A stretch of DNA of 16,574 nucleotides from an uncultured Lachnospiraceae bacterium (GTDB taxonomy: Bacteria > Bacillota > Clostridia > Lachnospirales > Lachnospiraceae): positions 1 through 16,574 of the forward strand of contig CALEFO010000023.1 of the NCBI GenBank assembly GCA_937877165.1. Reading direction: 5' to 3'. The notes beneath the pieces are model-generated. The model did no database searches. It saw only the letters and a program-made list of their open reading frames with translations, and had not been told where the DNA came from. The position numbers and the translations under genes are program-made. Positions 7,263 to 14,088 of the stretch are shown piece by piece; the first letter of the stretch is position 1, and every line of letters starts with the position of its first letter.

Positions 7263-7285
7263 CTGGAGACCGCACACTGCGTGCG
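7255..7285 (+). repeat. Two short hairpins following repeat copy 2
   Basis: TCTCC / GGAGA (7255-7259 with 7265-7269, loop TGCCT) and CGCAC / GTGCG (7271-7275 with 7281-7285, loop ACTGC). The first overlaps the end of the copy 2 stem by two bases, so the two are mutually exclusive in part. They correspond in position, not sequence, to the stronger hairpins after copy 1. Confidence 0.5.
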
Positions 7286-7289
7286 CCTG

Positions 7290-7303
7290 CTCCCGCATCG
7301 GAG
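7290..7303 (+). promoter_or_regulatory. Small hairpin containing the GGAG upstream of the DUF6020-like gene
   Basis: CTCC (7290-7293) can pair with GGAG (7300-7303) across loop CGCATC. This GGAG is the only ribosome-site candidate for ATG 7317 (13 bases away, rather long). With only four base pairs the stem is weak, but it repeats the arrangement at 3083-3097. Confidence 0.35.
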
Positions 7304-7316
7304 AATTTATAAAAAG

Positions 7317-9074
7317 ATGAAGATACAAAACGGAGAAAAAAGAGATTGGATGCTGGCGGGGCTTTACGGCTTTGGCCTGTCGGCGGCGTGTCTTGTCGGC
7401 GGCATGCTGGAGAAAAACGGCTGCCTCGGAAGACCTGGAGCGGGGGAGCTTTTTTCTTTCGTCCTCTGCTGGCTTCTTGCCGCCGTCCTCTGCCGTTTTT
7501 TCTGGAAGTGGCAGGACCGGAGGGCAAAGAGTAAACCGGAGAAAACGAGAAATCCCGGGAAGCTCAGCTCCGTGAAGAATCGTTTCCGGAAGGAAGGGCT
7601 GAAGCTTTCCGAAGGTCAGAGGCGGTGCAGAGACTTTCTTTTCCCCTGGCTGATCTGGATGGCCGCGGATCTTATCACCCTTCTTGCCGTGTATCCGGGC
7701 TTTTTCGTCTATGATGCCGCAGAGGAGCTTTCGATGGTGCAGACAAGGTGTTTCACTACGCACCATCCGCTTGCCCATGTCCTTCTTCTTGGCGGAATCA
7801 TTCTTGCCGTGCACAAGGTCCTCGGATCCTATAATGCCGGAATTTTCGTGTACCTGCTTTTGCAGGCAGCGGTCCTGAATGCGGTGTTCACATTTCTTCT
7901 CGGGGACATTCGAAAGCGCCGTGCGGGCCGCGTCGTCCCGGTGTTCGCTTTTTTCTGGTATGGCTTTTGTCCCGTCATTACGATGTTCGTCCTCTGCAGC
8001 TGCAAGGACGGGATTTTTGCGGCGGCGCTTATCCTGATGACGGTATTTCTTCGTGAAATCCTGACGGAGAACGCAGAGGAAGGCTCTTTCGGAACCGGGG
8101 CGGGCTTTGTGCTGTCCGCTGTGGTGATGATGCTTTTTCGTAATAACGGCGTCTATGCCTACGTGGTTTTTCTGATTCTCCTTCTGGCTGTCTTTTCCAT
8201 TTCTTCTGGAAAGAAAAAAGCACAGGACGGGAAATCTGCGAAAAACCGGAGCAAGTCGGCAGAGACAGTGAAGAAAAGAGCATTGCTGCTTTTTCTTCCG
8301 CTTATCCTGTATCTGGGAGCGTCAAAGGGACTGGCATTTTCCGTCTCCGCAACATCGGAGGAGAGTCAGGAGATTCTGACGGTGCCGATCATGCAGCTTG
8401 CAAGAGTGTGGAATGCAGATCCGGCTTCCTTCTCCGAAGAAGAGAAGGAAGAGATGCGAGCCCTCATGGTGCCGTCGGATTCCTGGGAGCTGTACAATCC
8501 AGTCCTTTCGGATCAGGTGAAAATTCATTTCAATAATGCGGCATACCGGGCGGACCGGAAGGCGTGCTGGAAACTCTGGCTTTCCCAGGGAATGCGTCAT
8601 CCCGCGTCGTATCTCAATGCCTGGCTGATGACAAGCTATGGCTTCTGGACACCGGGAGCGGTGATCGACTGCTACCGTGGGAATACGGTGTATACCTTTA
8701 CCTATGGAGACAGCTCGTACTTCGGCTACGAGACAGAGCTTCCGGGTGTCAGACGGAGCCTGATTCCGGCGCTGGATGACTGGTACCGGTTTCTCTCCCT
8801 GGATGTGCGGGCGCAGAAGTTTCTGATCCCGGGAGGATTCCTTTCCTGCGGCGTGATGGCGTGGCTGTTTTTCTTTATGCTCGCGACACTCATCCGACAG
8901 AGGAAGAGAAGAATTCTTCTTTCCTACCTTCCGGTTTTCCTGGTGTGGCTGACGATCCTTCTGGGTCCGTGCACATTGCCCAGGTATGTTGTATACTTAT
9001 GGATTGGATTACCATGCTTTCTTGCGGAGATTTTCAGTAAGGAGCAGCGGATGAAAAACAAATACTGCGAATGA
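7317..9074 (+). CDS. Polytopic membrane protein, DUF6020-like, function unknown
   Basis: A 585-residue membrane protein that I place, from memory of its motifs, in the DUF6020 group of Firmicute proteins. Visible marks: two N-terminal helices, a strongly basic cytoplasmic stretch (about 63-100), the first-loop motif YPGFFVYDAAEE (126-137), THHPLAHVLLLG (148-159), a run of helices, FRNNGVYAY (274-282), a lysine-rich loop, a soluble domain of about 190 residues (about 340-530), and a C-terminal helix with GPCTLPRYVVYLW (550-562). An acidic residue in the first outside loop and an RY near the last helix recall GT-C enzymes, so an undecaprenyl-sugar-dependent transferase is possible but unproven. 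ATG 7317 is preferred; an open extension to 7239 runs through the hairpin repeat, and ATG 7347 with its own GGAG is an alternative. It follows the Wzy-like gene by 70 bases. Confidence 0.6.
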   Translation: MKIQNGEKRDWMLAGLYGFGLSAACLVGGMLEKNGCLGRPGAGELFSFVLCWLLAAVLCRFFWKWQDRRAKSKPEKTRNPGKLSSVKNRFRKEGLKLSEGQRRCRDFLFPWLIWMAADLITLLAVYPGFFVYDAAEELSMVQTRCFTTHHPLAHVLLLGGIILAVHKVLGSYNAGIFVYLLLQAAVLNAVFTFLLGDIRKRRAGRVVPVFAFFWYGFCPVITMFVLCSCKDGIFAAALILMTVFLREILTENAEEGSFGTGAGFVLSAVVMMLFRNNGVYAYVVFLILLLAVFSISSGKKKAQDGKSAKNRSKSAETVKKRALLLFLPLILYLGASKGLAFSVSATSEESQEILTVPIMQLARVWNADPASFSEEEKEEMRALMVPSDSWELYNPVLSDQVKIHFNNAAYRADRKACWKLWLSQGMRHPASYLNAWLMTSYGFWTPGAVIDCYRGNTVYTFTYGDSSYFGYETELPGVRRSLIPALDDWYRFLSLDVRAQKFLIPGGFLSCGVMAWLFFFMLATLIRQRKRRILLSYLPVFLVWLTILLGPCTLPRYVVYLWIGLPCFLAEIFSKEQRMKNKYCE

Positions 9075-9126
9075 AAATGAGGGTGCAAGGGGGCAGGCAA
9101 GAGCATCCTTCGGCTTTGAGGAGTTT

Positions 9127-11163
9127 ATGATCAAATCAGAGAACAGGAACGAACAGGATGCCAGACAGCGCTTTAACTATGCGAAGTTCTGGCGCCGTGC
9201 GGTTCTGATAGTATATGACATTCTGAGCGTGATTCTGGCAAGCTATCTTTCGCTTCTGATCCGCTATGAGTTCCAGCCGTCGGAGATTCCGGATTATTTC
9301 TCACTTCCGGTACTGGAGGCACTTCCGTTCACGATCGCCGTGACCATTGTGCTGTTCTATCTGTTCCGGCTCTATGATTCGCTCTGGGCGTTTGCGGGGG
9401 AGACGGAGCTGCAGAATCTGGTTTTTGCCAATGTGGCTGCGGCGATCCTGAATGTTGGAATTCTGCATCTGAACCGGCATGAGACGCAGGCTGTACCGAA
9501 GAGCTATTATTTCATGTACATGTTCCTGATGATCTCGCTGACCTTCATCAGCCGGTTCTCATACCGATTCCTGCGCGGTGTGAAGCACAAGAATGCGAAC
9601 CGCAGCAATGCGACCAATGTCATGGTCATCGGCGCGGGAGAAGCGGGCAACATTATTGTCCGCGAGATTCTGAATTCACATTACTCCACGATGAACCTGA
9701 AATGTCTGATTGATGACTCCAAGGACAAGTGGGGCAAATACATTCAGGGCGTCAAGGTCGTCGGGGGAAGGGAAGAGATTCCGGCGGCGGTGCAGGAGTA
9801 TGACATTGACGAGATTATCATCGCGATTCCTTCTCTTTCCAGAGCGGGACTGAAGGGAATTCTGGATATCTGCAAGGAAACGAAGTGCAAGATGCGCACG
9901 CTTCCCGGCATCTACCAGCTGGTGAATGGCGAGGTCAGTGTCTCAAAGCTGCATGACGTCGAGGTAGAGGATCTTCTGGGAAGAGACCCTGTGAAGGTTG
10001 ATATTGATTCGATTATCGGCTATGTGCAGGGAAAGGTGGTCTGTGTCACTGGCGGAGGCGGCTCCATCGGATCGGAGCTGTGCCGGCAGATCGCGGGGCA
10101 CCGCCCAAGGCAGCTGATCATCATTGATATTTATGAGAACAGCGCCTATGACATCCAGCAGGAATTAAAGAGAAAATATCCGGATCTGGATCTCGTGGTG
10201 CTCATTGCCTCCGTCCGGAATGTGGACCGGATCAATTGGATTTTCCGCAAGTACCGGCCCGACATTGTCTACCATGCGGCCGCGCATAAGCATGTGCCGC
10301 TGATGGAGACCAGCCCGTGTGAAGCGATCAAGAACAACGTATACGGGACATTCAACACCGCAATGGCGGCGGCCACCTATGGGACGGAGCGGTTCGTGAT
10401 GATTTCCACGGACAAGGCGGTCAATCCGACCAACATCATGGGAGCCTCGAAGCGGATCTGCGAGATGATCATTCAGGTGTTCAACCGCCATTATGACTGC
10501 AATTTCGTTGCGGTCCGTTTCGGCAATGTCCTGGGATCGAACGGCAGCGTCATCCCACTGTTCAAGAAGCAGATTGCAGCGGGCGGACCGGTGACGGTGA
10601 CGGATCCCAACATCATCCGCTATTTCATGACCATTCCGGAGGCGGTTTCTCTGGTGCTTCAGGCGGGGGCCTATGCAAAGGGCGGCGAGATCTTCATTCT
10701 GGATATGGGGGAGCCGGTCAAAATTCTGGATCTTGCGGAGAACCTGATCAAGCTCTCCGGCTACAAGGTCGGCGAGGACATTAAAATTGTCTTTACAGGT
10801 CTTCGCCCCGGCGAGAAGCTCTATGAAGAGATGCTGATGAACGAAGAGGGCATGAAGGACACGGCCAACCGTCAGATCCACATTGGAAAGCCTCTTGAAA
10901 TTGATGAGGATCGGTTCTTTGTGCAGCTGCAGCGCCTGAAGGAAGCAGCCTATGCGGAATCCCCGGCCATCCGTGAGCTGGTAAAGGAGATTGTTCCGAC
11001 CTACCGCAAGAACACGGAGGTCAACCGGGAGCGGATTCATGAGGAGATCGAGAGGCAGCAGAAGCGCCTTGCGGATGCTTCGGCAGTGGATGCAAAGCTC
11101 CACGAGAACGAGAAGGTACGGATCCACAGGCAGAGCGCTGCGGAAAAGAGGGAGCATGAATAA
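9127..11163 (+). CDS. Membrane-bound UDP-N-acetylglucosamine 4,6-dehydratase (PglF/WbpM/CapD-like)
   Basis: A 678-residue nucleotide-sugar dehydratase that probably converts UDP-GlcNAc to UDP-2-acetamido-2,6-dideoxy-4-hexulose. Four N-terminal membrane helices (about 24-155) are followed by a first Rossmann-like domain (VMVIGAGEAGNI, about 164-175) and the catalytic extended SDR domain with nucleotide motif VTGGGGSIGSELCRQI (306-321). The active site reads STDKAVNPTNIMGASKR (427-443): the usual Tyr of the Tyr-x-x-x-Lys pair is Met438 with Lys442, as known for the large WbpM/PglF type. HAAAHKHVPLME and RPGEKLYEEMLM are further family marks. The C-terminal 40 residues are charged and probably helical. 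GAGGAG lies three bases before ATG 9127. The stop overlaps the next gene by 8 bases, and that gene encodes the expected aminotransferase partner. Confidence 0.93.
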   Translation: MIKSENRNEQDARQRFNYAKFWRRAVLIVYDILSVILASYLSLLIRYEFQPSEIPDYFSLPVLEALPFTIAVTIVLFYLFRLYDSLWAFAGETELQNLVFANVAAAILNVGILHLNRHETQAVPKSYYFMYMFLMISLTFISRFSYRFLRGVKHKNANRSNATNVMVIGAGEAGNIIVREILNSHYSTMNLKCLIDDSKDKWGKYIQGVKVVGGREEIPAAVQEYDIDEIIIAIPSLSRAGLKGILDICKETKCKMRTLPGIYQLVNGEVSVSKLHDVEVEDLLGRDPVKVDIDSIIGYVQGKVVCVTGGGGSIGSELCRQIAGHRPRQLIIIDIYENSAYDIQQELKRKYPDLDLVVLIASVRNVDRINWIFRKYRPDIVYHAAAHKHVPLMETSPCEAIKNNVYGTFNTAMAAATYGTERFVMISTDKAVNPTNIMGASKRICEMIIQVFNRHYDCNFVAVRFGNVLGSNGSVIPLFKKQIAAGGPVTVTDPNIIRYFMTIPEAVSLVLQAGAYAKGGEIFILDMGEPVKILDLAENLIKLSGYKVGEDIKIVFTGLRPGEKLYEEMLMNEEGMKDTANRQIHIGKPLEIDEDRFFVQLQRLKEAAYAESPAIRELVKEIVPTYRKNTEVNRERIHEEIERQQKRLADASAVDAKLHENEKVRIHRQSAAEKREHE

Positions 11164-12295
11164 AAAAATTTATTTGTCCAGTCCTACAATGCACGGGGAG
11201 GAGCAGAGGTTTATCGCGGAGGCGTTTGACACCAACTGGGTGGCGCCTCTTGGTCCGAATGTGGATGGTTTTGAGAAGGAGATGGCGGCTTATCTGGGCA
11301 TCGGATATGCGGCGGCTCTGTCCGCGGGAACGGCGGCGCTTCATCTGGCTGTGCGGCTTCTTGGCGTAGAGGAGGGGGACGTGGTTTTCTGCACCTCTAT
11401 GACCTTCGCTGCGACCTGCAATCCCGTCGCGTATGAGAAGGGGACGCTTGTTTTCATCGATTCGGAGCCGGACACCTGGAACATGTCACCTGCGGCGCTC
11501 CGCAAGGCCTTTGAGAAATACCCCAAGGTCAAGGCAGTGATCTGTGCGGATCTGTACGGGACTCCGGCCAGGCTGGATGAGATCGAGGCCATCTGCAAGG
11601 AGTACGACACACCGCTGATCGAGGATGCCGCGGAGGCTCTCGGCAGCAGCTGGAAGGGGAAAAAGTGCGGACGCTTCGGAAGGTTCGGTGCGCTTTCCTT
11701 CAACGGCAACAAGATCATCACGACCTCCGGCGGCGGAATGCTGGTATCGGAGGACGAAGAGGCCATCCGGCATGCACGGTTCCTTGCGACGCAGGCGAGG
11801 GAGCCGGTTCCGTATTACCTGCATAAGGAGCTCGGCTTCAACTACCGGATGAGCAACATCATCGCCGGAATCGGCCGCGGACAGCTCCTCCATCTGGAAG
11901 AACATATCGCGCAGAAGCAGGCAATTTATCGGACCTATCAGAAGGCTTTTGCGGACATTGATGCGATCACGATGAATCCTCTTGGCGGTGCGGACGCAGT
12001 CGCCAACAATTGGCTGTCCTGCCTGACGCTGAAGAGAGACTGCGGCGTAAAGCCGATGGATATTTTCGAAGCGCTGCAGAAGGAGAACATTGATTCCCGG
12101 CCGATCTGGAATCCGATGCACAACCAGCCGATTTATGAGGGCTGTGATTTCATTGCGGATCCTCATGGAAAAGAGAACGAGACCGGCTCGGTCTGCATGG
12201 ATATCTACAACCGTGGACTGTGCCTTCCTTCGGACAACAAGAATACCCAGGAGGACATGGAACGGATTATCGGGATCATTCGCGGATTGTTCTGA
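11156..12295 (+). CDS. PglE-like DegT/DnrJ/EryC1 aminotransferase (UDP-4-keto-6-deoxy-GlcNAc 4-aminotransferase)
   Basis: A 379-residue PLP-dependent aminotransferase, normal length for the family. With the preceding dehydratase it should give UDP-2-acetamido-4-amino-2,4,6-trideoxyglucose, the bacillosamine precursor. Visible motifs: SSPTMHGEEQRFI near the start, the PLP phosphate-binding LSAGTAALHLA, CADLYGTP, LIEDAAEALGSSWKGKK (the Asp contacting the PLP ring nitrogen), SFNGNKIITTSGGGML with Schiff-base Lys186, FNYRMSNIIAGIGRGQL, and DSRPIWNPMHNQP. These are close to PglE and its relatives. ATG 11156 is chosen because similarity begins there, AGAGGGAG directly precedes it, and it overlaps the dehydratase stop by 8 bases; the open frame further upstream is a shadow of the dehydratase. 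The product is inferred from the pair, as sequence alone does not fix the sugar. Confidence 0.9.
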   Translation: MNKKIYLSSPTMHGEEQRFIAEAFDTNWVAPLGPNVDGFEKEMAAYLGIGYAAALSAGTAALHLAVRLLGVEEGDVVFCTSMTFAATCNPVAYEKGTLVFIDSEPDTWNMSPAALRKAFEKYPKVKAVICADLYGTPARLDEIEAICKEYDTPLIEDAAEALGSSWKGKKCGRFGRFGALSFNGNKIITTSGGGMLVSEDEEAIRHARFLATQAREPVPYYLHKELGFNYRMSNIIAGIGRGQLLHLEEHIAQKQAIYRTYQKAFADIDAITMNPLGGADAVANNWLSCLTLKRDCGVKPMDIFEALQKENIDSRPIWNPMHNQPIYEGCDFIADPHGKENETGSVCMDIYNRGLCLPSDNKNTQEDMERIIGIIRGLF

Positions 12296-12335
12296 GAAAC
12301 CGCTTTTCCGGCAGGCTGAAAGGAAAGAAAACACC

Positions 12336-13016
12336 ATGTACCGCAGATATATCAAGAGATTACTGGATATTATACTGGCGCTAATCGGGCTCATTTTACT
12401 GAGCCCGGTTTTTCTGATTTTAATGATCCTGGTACGGGGAAAGCTCGGCTCTCCGGTGTTCTTCCATCAGGACCGCCCGGGAAAGGACGGAAAGATTTTC
12501 GGCCTTCTGAAGTTCCGTTCCATGACGGATGCAAGGGACGAGGCGGGAAATCTTTTGCCGGATGCGGAGCGTCTGCCGCATTTCGGCAAGGTGCTGCGGG
12601 CAACCAGCCTGGATGAGCTGCCGGAATTCATCAATATTCTGAAGGGAGATATGTCGTTCGTAGGTCCCCGCCCTCTTCTGGTGCGTTATCTTCCGTACTA
12701 CACCGAGGAGGAGATGCACCGGCACGATGTGCGGCCGGGACTGACGGGGCTTGCACAGATCAACGGCAGGAACGCGTTGAACTGGGAGGCCAGATTCCAT
12801 TATGATCTTCAGTATGTGCGGACGGTTTCCTTTGCAACAGACCTGAAAATTGTGTTCGGCACCGTGGGAAAGGTCCTGCACCATTCCGGAGTGCAGTCAG
12901 GGGCGGATCAGACCATTCCGGATTTGGATGTGTATCGGAGGGAAAACTGCAGCATCGATGCTGATGCACCGGCTGCCTCAGTAAGGAATAGGGATGACAG
13001 CGATGGCAGGGCTTAA
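12336..13016 (+). CDS. Undecaprenyl-phosphate phosphoglycosyl transferase, PglC-like (bacterial sugar transferase)
   Basis: A 226-residue small monotopic phosphoglycosyl transferase, which moves a phospho-sugar from a UDP-sugar to undecaprenyl phosphate and so starts glycan assembly on the inner membrane face. The N-terminal hydrophobic re-entrant helix (about 9-33) includes the LSPVF break. LLKFRSMTDARDE (57-69) is followed by the catalytic Asp-Glu dyad D93-E94 in TSLDELPEFINILKGDMSFV (90-109), the same numbering as I recall for C. jejuni PglC. GPRPLL and RPGLTGLAQINGRN (138-151) complete the family pattern. It lacks the extra N-terminal membrane domain of the WbaP type. The C-terminal 30 residues are polar and extend past the core. 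AAGGAAAG stands upstream of ATG 12336, and the end overlaps the next gene by 23 bases. The expected substrate is UDP-bacillosamine or a 4-N-modified form. Confidence 0.93.
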   Translation: MYRRYIKRLLDIILALIGLILLSPVFLILMILVRGKLGSPVFFHQDRPGKDGKIFGLLKFRSMTDARDEAGNLLPDAERLPHFGKVLRATSLDELPEFINILKGDMSFVGPRPLLVRYLPYYTEEEMHRHDVRPGLTGLAQINGRNALNWEARFHYDLQYVRTVSFATDLKIVFGTVGKVLHHSGVQSGADQTIPDLDVYRRENCSIDADAPAASVRNRDDSDGRA

Positions 13017-14070
13017 GAAAATCAGAGTGCTGGAGGAGCCGTTTCCTCCGACGCCGGTTACCCGTTTGTCCGGGGATTATTCGGACAATGAAATCTGGAT
13101 TAAGAGGGAGGATCTCCTTCCGTTTTCCTTCGGGGGAAACAAGGCAAGAAAGGCTGCATATTTTTACCGGGAAATTCAGGGGCAGCAGCCAGATGTCATC
13201 ATGACCTATGGCTCCAATTCCTCCAATCACTGCCGCATCATTGCAAACCTTGCAGCATCGCTTGATGTTCCGTGCCACATCATTTCTTCCGGTGAGGAGG
13301 AGCACGGGACGAACGGAAGGGAACTGTTCAACCGTGTACTGGTGAAGGACTTCGGGGCATCGGTAGAAACCGTTCCGGTGGAGCAGGTACACGATACGAT
13401 TGAAAGTCGCCTTCAGGAATACCGGGAGCAGGGAAGAAAGCCCTATTTCATTCAGGGCGGTGGCCACGGAAACGCGGGAACGCAGAGCTATGTCGATGCA
13501 TTCCGTGAAATTGTGCGGCAGGAAGAGGAAACAGGCATTCGCTTCGATGAAATTTTCCACGCGACAGGAACCGGCTCCACGCAGGCAGGGCTTGTTTGCG
13601 GGAGAGAACTGAAAGAGCTGGCAAAAGCCGGACATTCCGGAAATGAGGCAGAGGATCGGAAGGAAGACCTGGCTTCGGGAAAAGAGCCCGGGGCGCGGGA
13701 GTACAACCGGATTGTCGGGATCAGCATCGCGAGGCCCTGCCCGCGCGGAAAAGACGTTGTAAGAGAGAGCATTCTGGATTATTACCGGGAGCTTTCCGAC
13801 AAGCATCCCGGGACTGCGGTGCCACAGCTTCGGGAAGAGGACCTTGTCTTTGCGGATGAATACCGCCTTGGCGGCTACGGGAAGGCAACTCCGGAAGAAG
13901 AGGACTGCATCCGCCGCGTAATGCGGACAGAAGGAATTCCGATGGATACCACCTATGTCGGCAAGGCGTTCTTCGGAATGCTGCAGTATCTGCGGGATCA
14001 CGGAATCCGGAACGAGAGGATTCTGTTCCTGCATACGGGCGGAACTCCACTGTTTTTCGACAAGCTGTAA
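12994..14070 (+). CDS. PLP-dependent fold-type II enzyme, D-cysteine desulfhydrase / ACC deaminase-like
   Basis: A 358-residue enzyme of the tryptophan-synthase-beta superfamily. The Schiff-base lysine is K50 in KREDLLPFSFGGNKARK (37-53); GSNSSNHCR (73-81) holds the S77-N78-H79 triad typical of D-cysteine desulfhydrases (ACC deaminases, from memory, have Gln in place of His); ATGTGSTQAGL (190-200) is the phosphate-binding loop; GGYGKAT (293-299) supplies a tyrosine near the ring. A charged insertion (about 211-237) separates two strands. The family acts on small amino acids by elimination, deamination or beta-replacement. ATG 12994 has AAGGAATAGGG just upstream; ATG 13003 is an alternative. 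It overlaps the PglC-like gene by 23 bases and is followed after 18 bases by an ATP-grasp ligase. That position suggests it makes or alters an amino acid that is then attached to the sugar; this is inference. Confidence 0.82.
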   Translation: MTAMAGLKKIRVLEEPFPPTPVTRLSGDYSDNEIWIKREDLLPFSFGGNKARKAAYFYREIQGQQPDVIMTYGSNSSNHCRIIANLAASLDVPCHIISSGEEEHGTNGRELFNRVLVKDFGASVETVPVEQVHDTIESRLQEYREQGRKPYFIQGGGHGNAGTQSYVDAFREIVRQEEETGIRFDEIFHATGTGSTQAGLVCGRELKELAKAGHSGNEAEDRKEDLASGKEPGAREYNRIVGISIARPCPRGKDVVRESILDYYRELSDKHPGTAVPQLREEDLVFADEYRLGGYGKATPEEEDCIRRVMRTEGIPMDTTYVGKAFFGMLQYLRDHGIRNERILFLHTGGTPLFFDKL

Positions 14071-14088
14071 TATGACCGAGGGTATAAA

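Noticed and set aside
9081..9108. GGGTGC / GCATCC inverted repeat in the 52-base gap before the dehydratase
   Set aside because: Six pairs with one G·U and a 16-base loop is not beyond chance, and there is no T run or match to the other hairpins.
10165..11157. 330-codon minus-strand open frame opposite the dehydratase
   Set aside because: The plus strand is a textbook PglF/WbpM protein. The antisense product shows no domain and follows from the plus-strand codon bias.
12760..14034. 424-codon minus-strand open frame opposite the PLP enzyme
   Set aside because: It crosses the PglC-like and PLP genes and has no coherent domain; both plus-strand genes have catalytic motifs.
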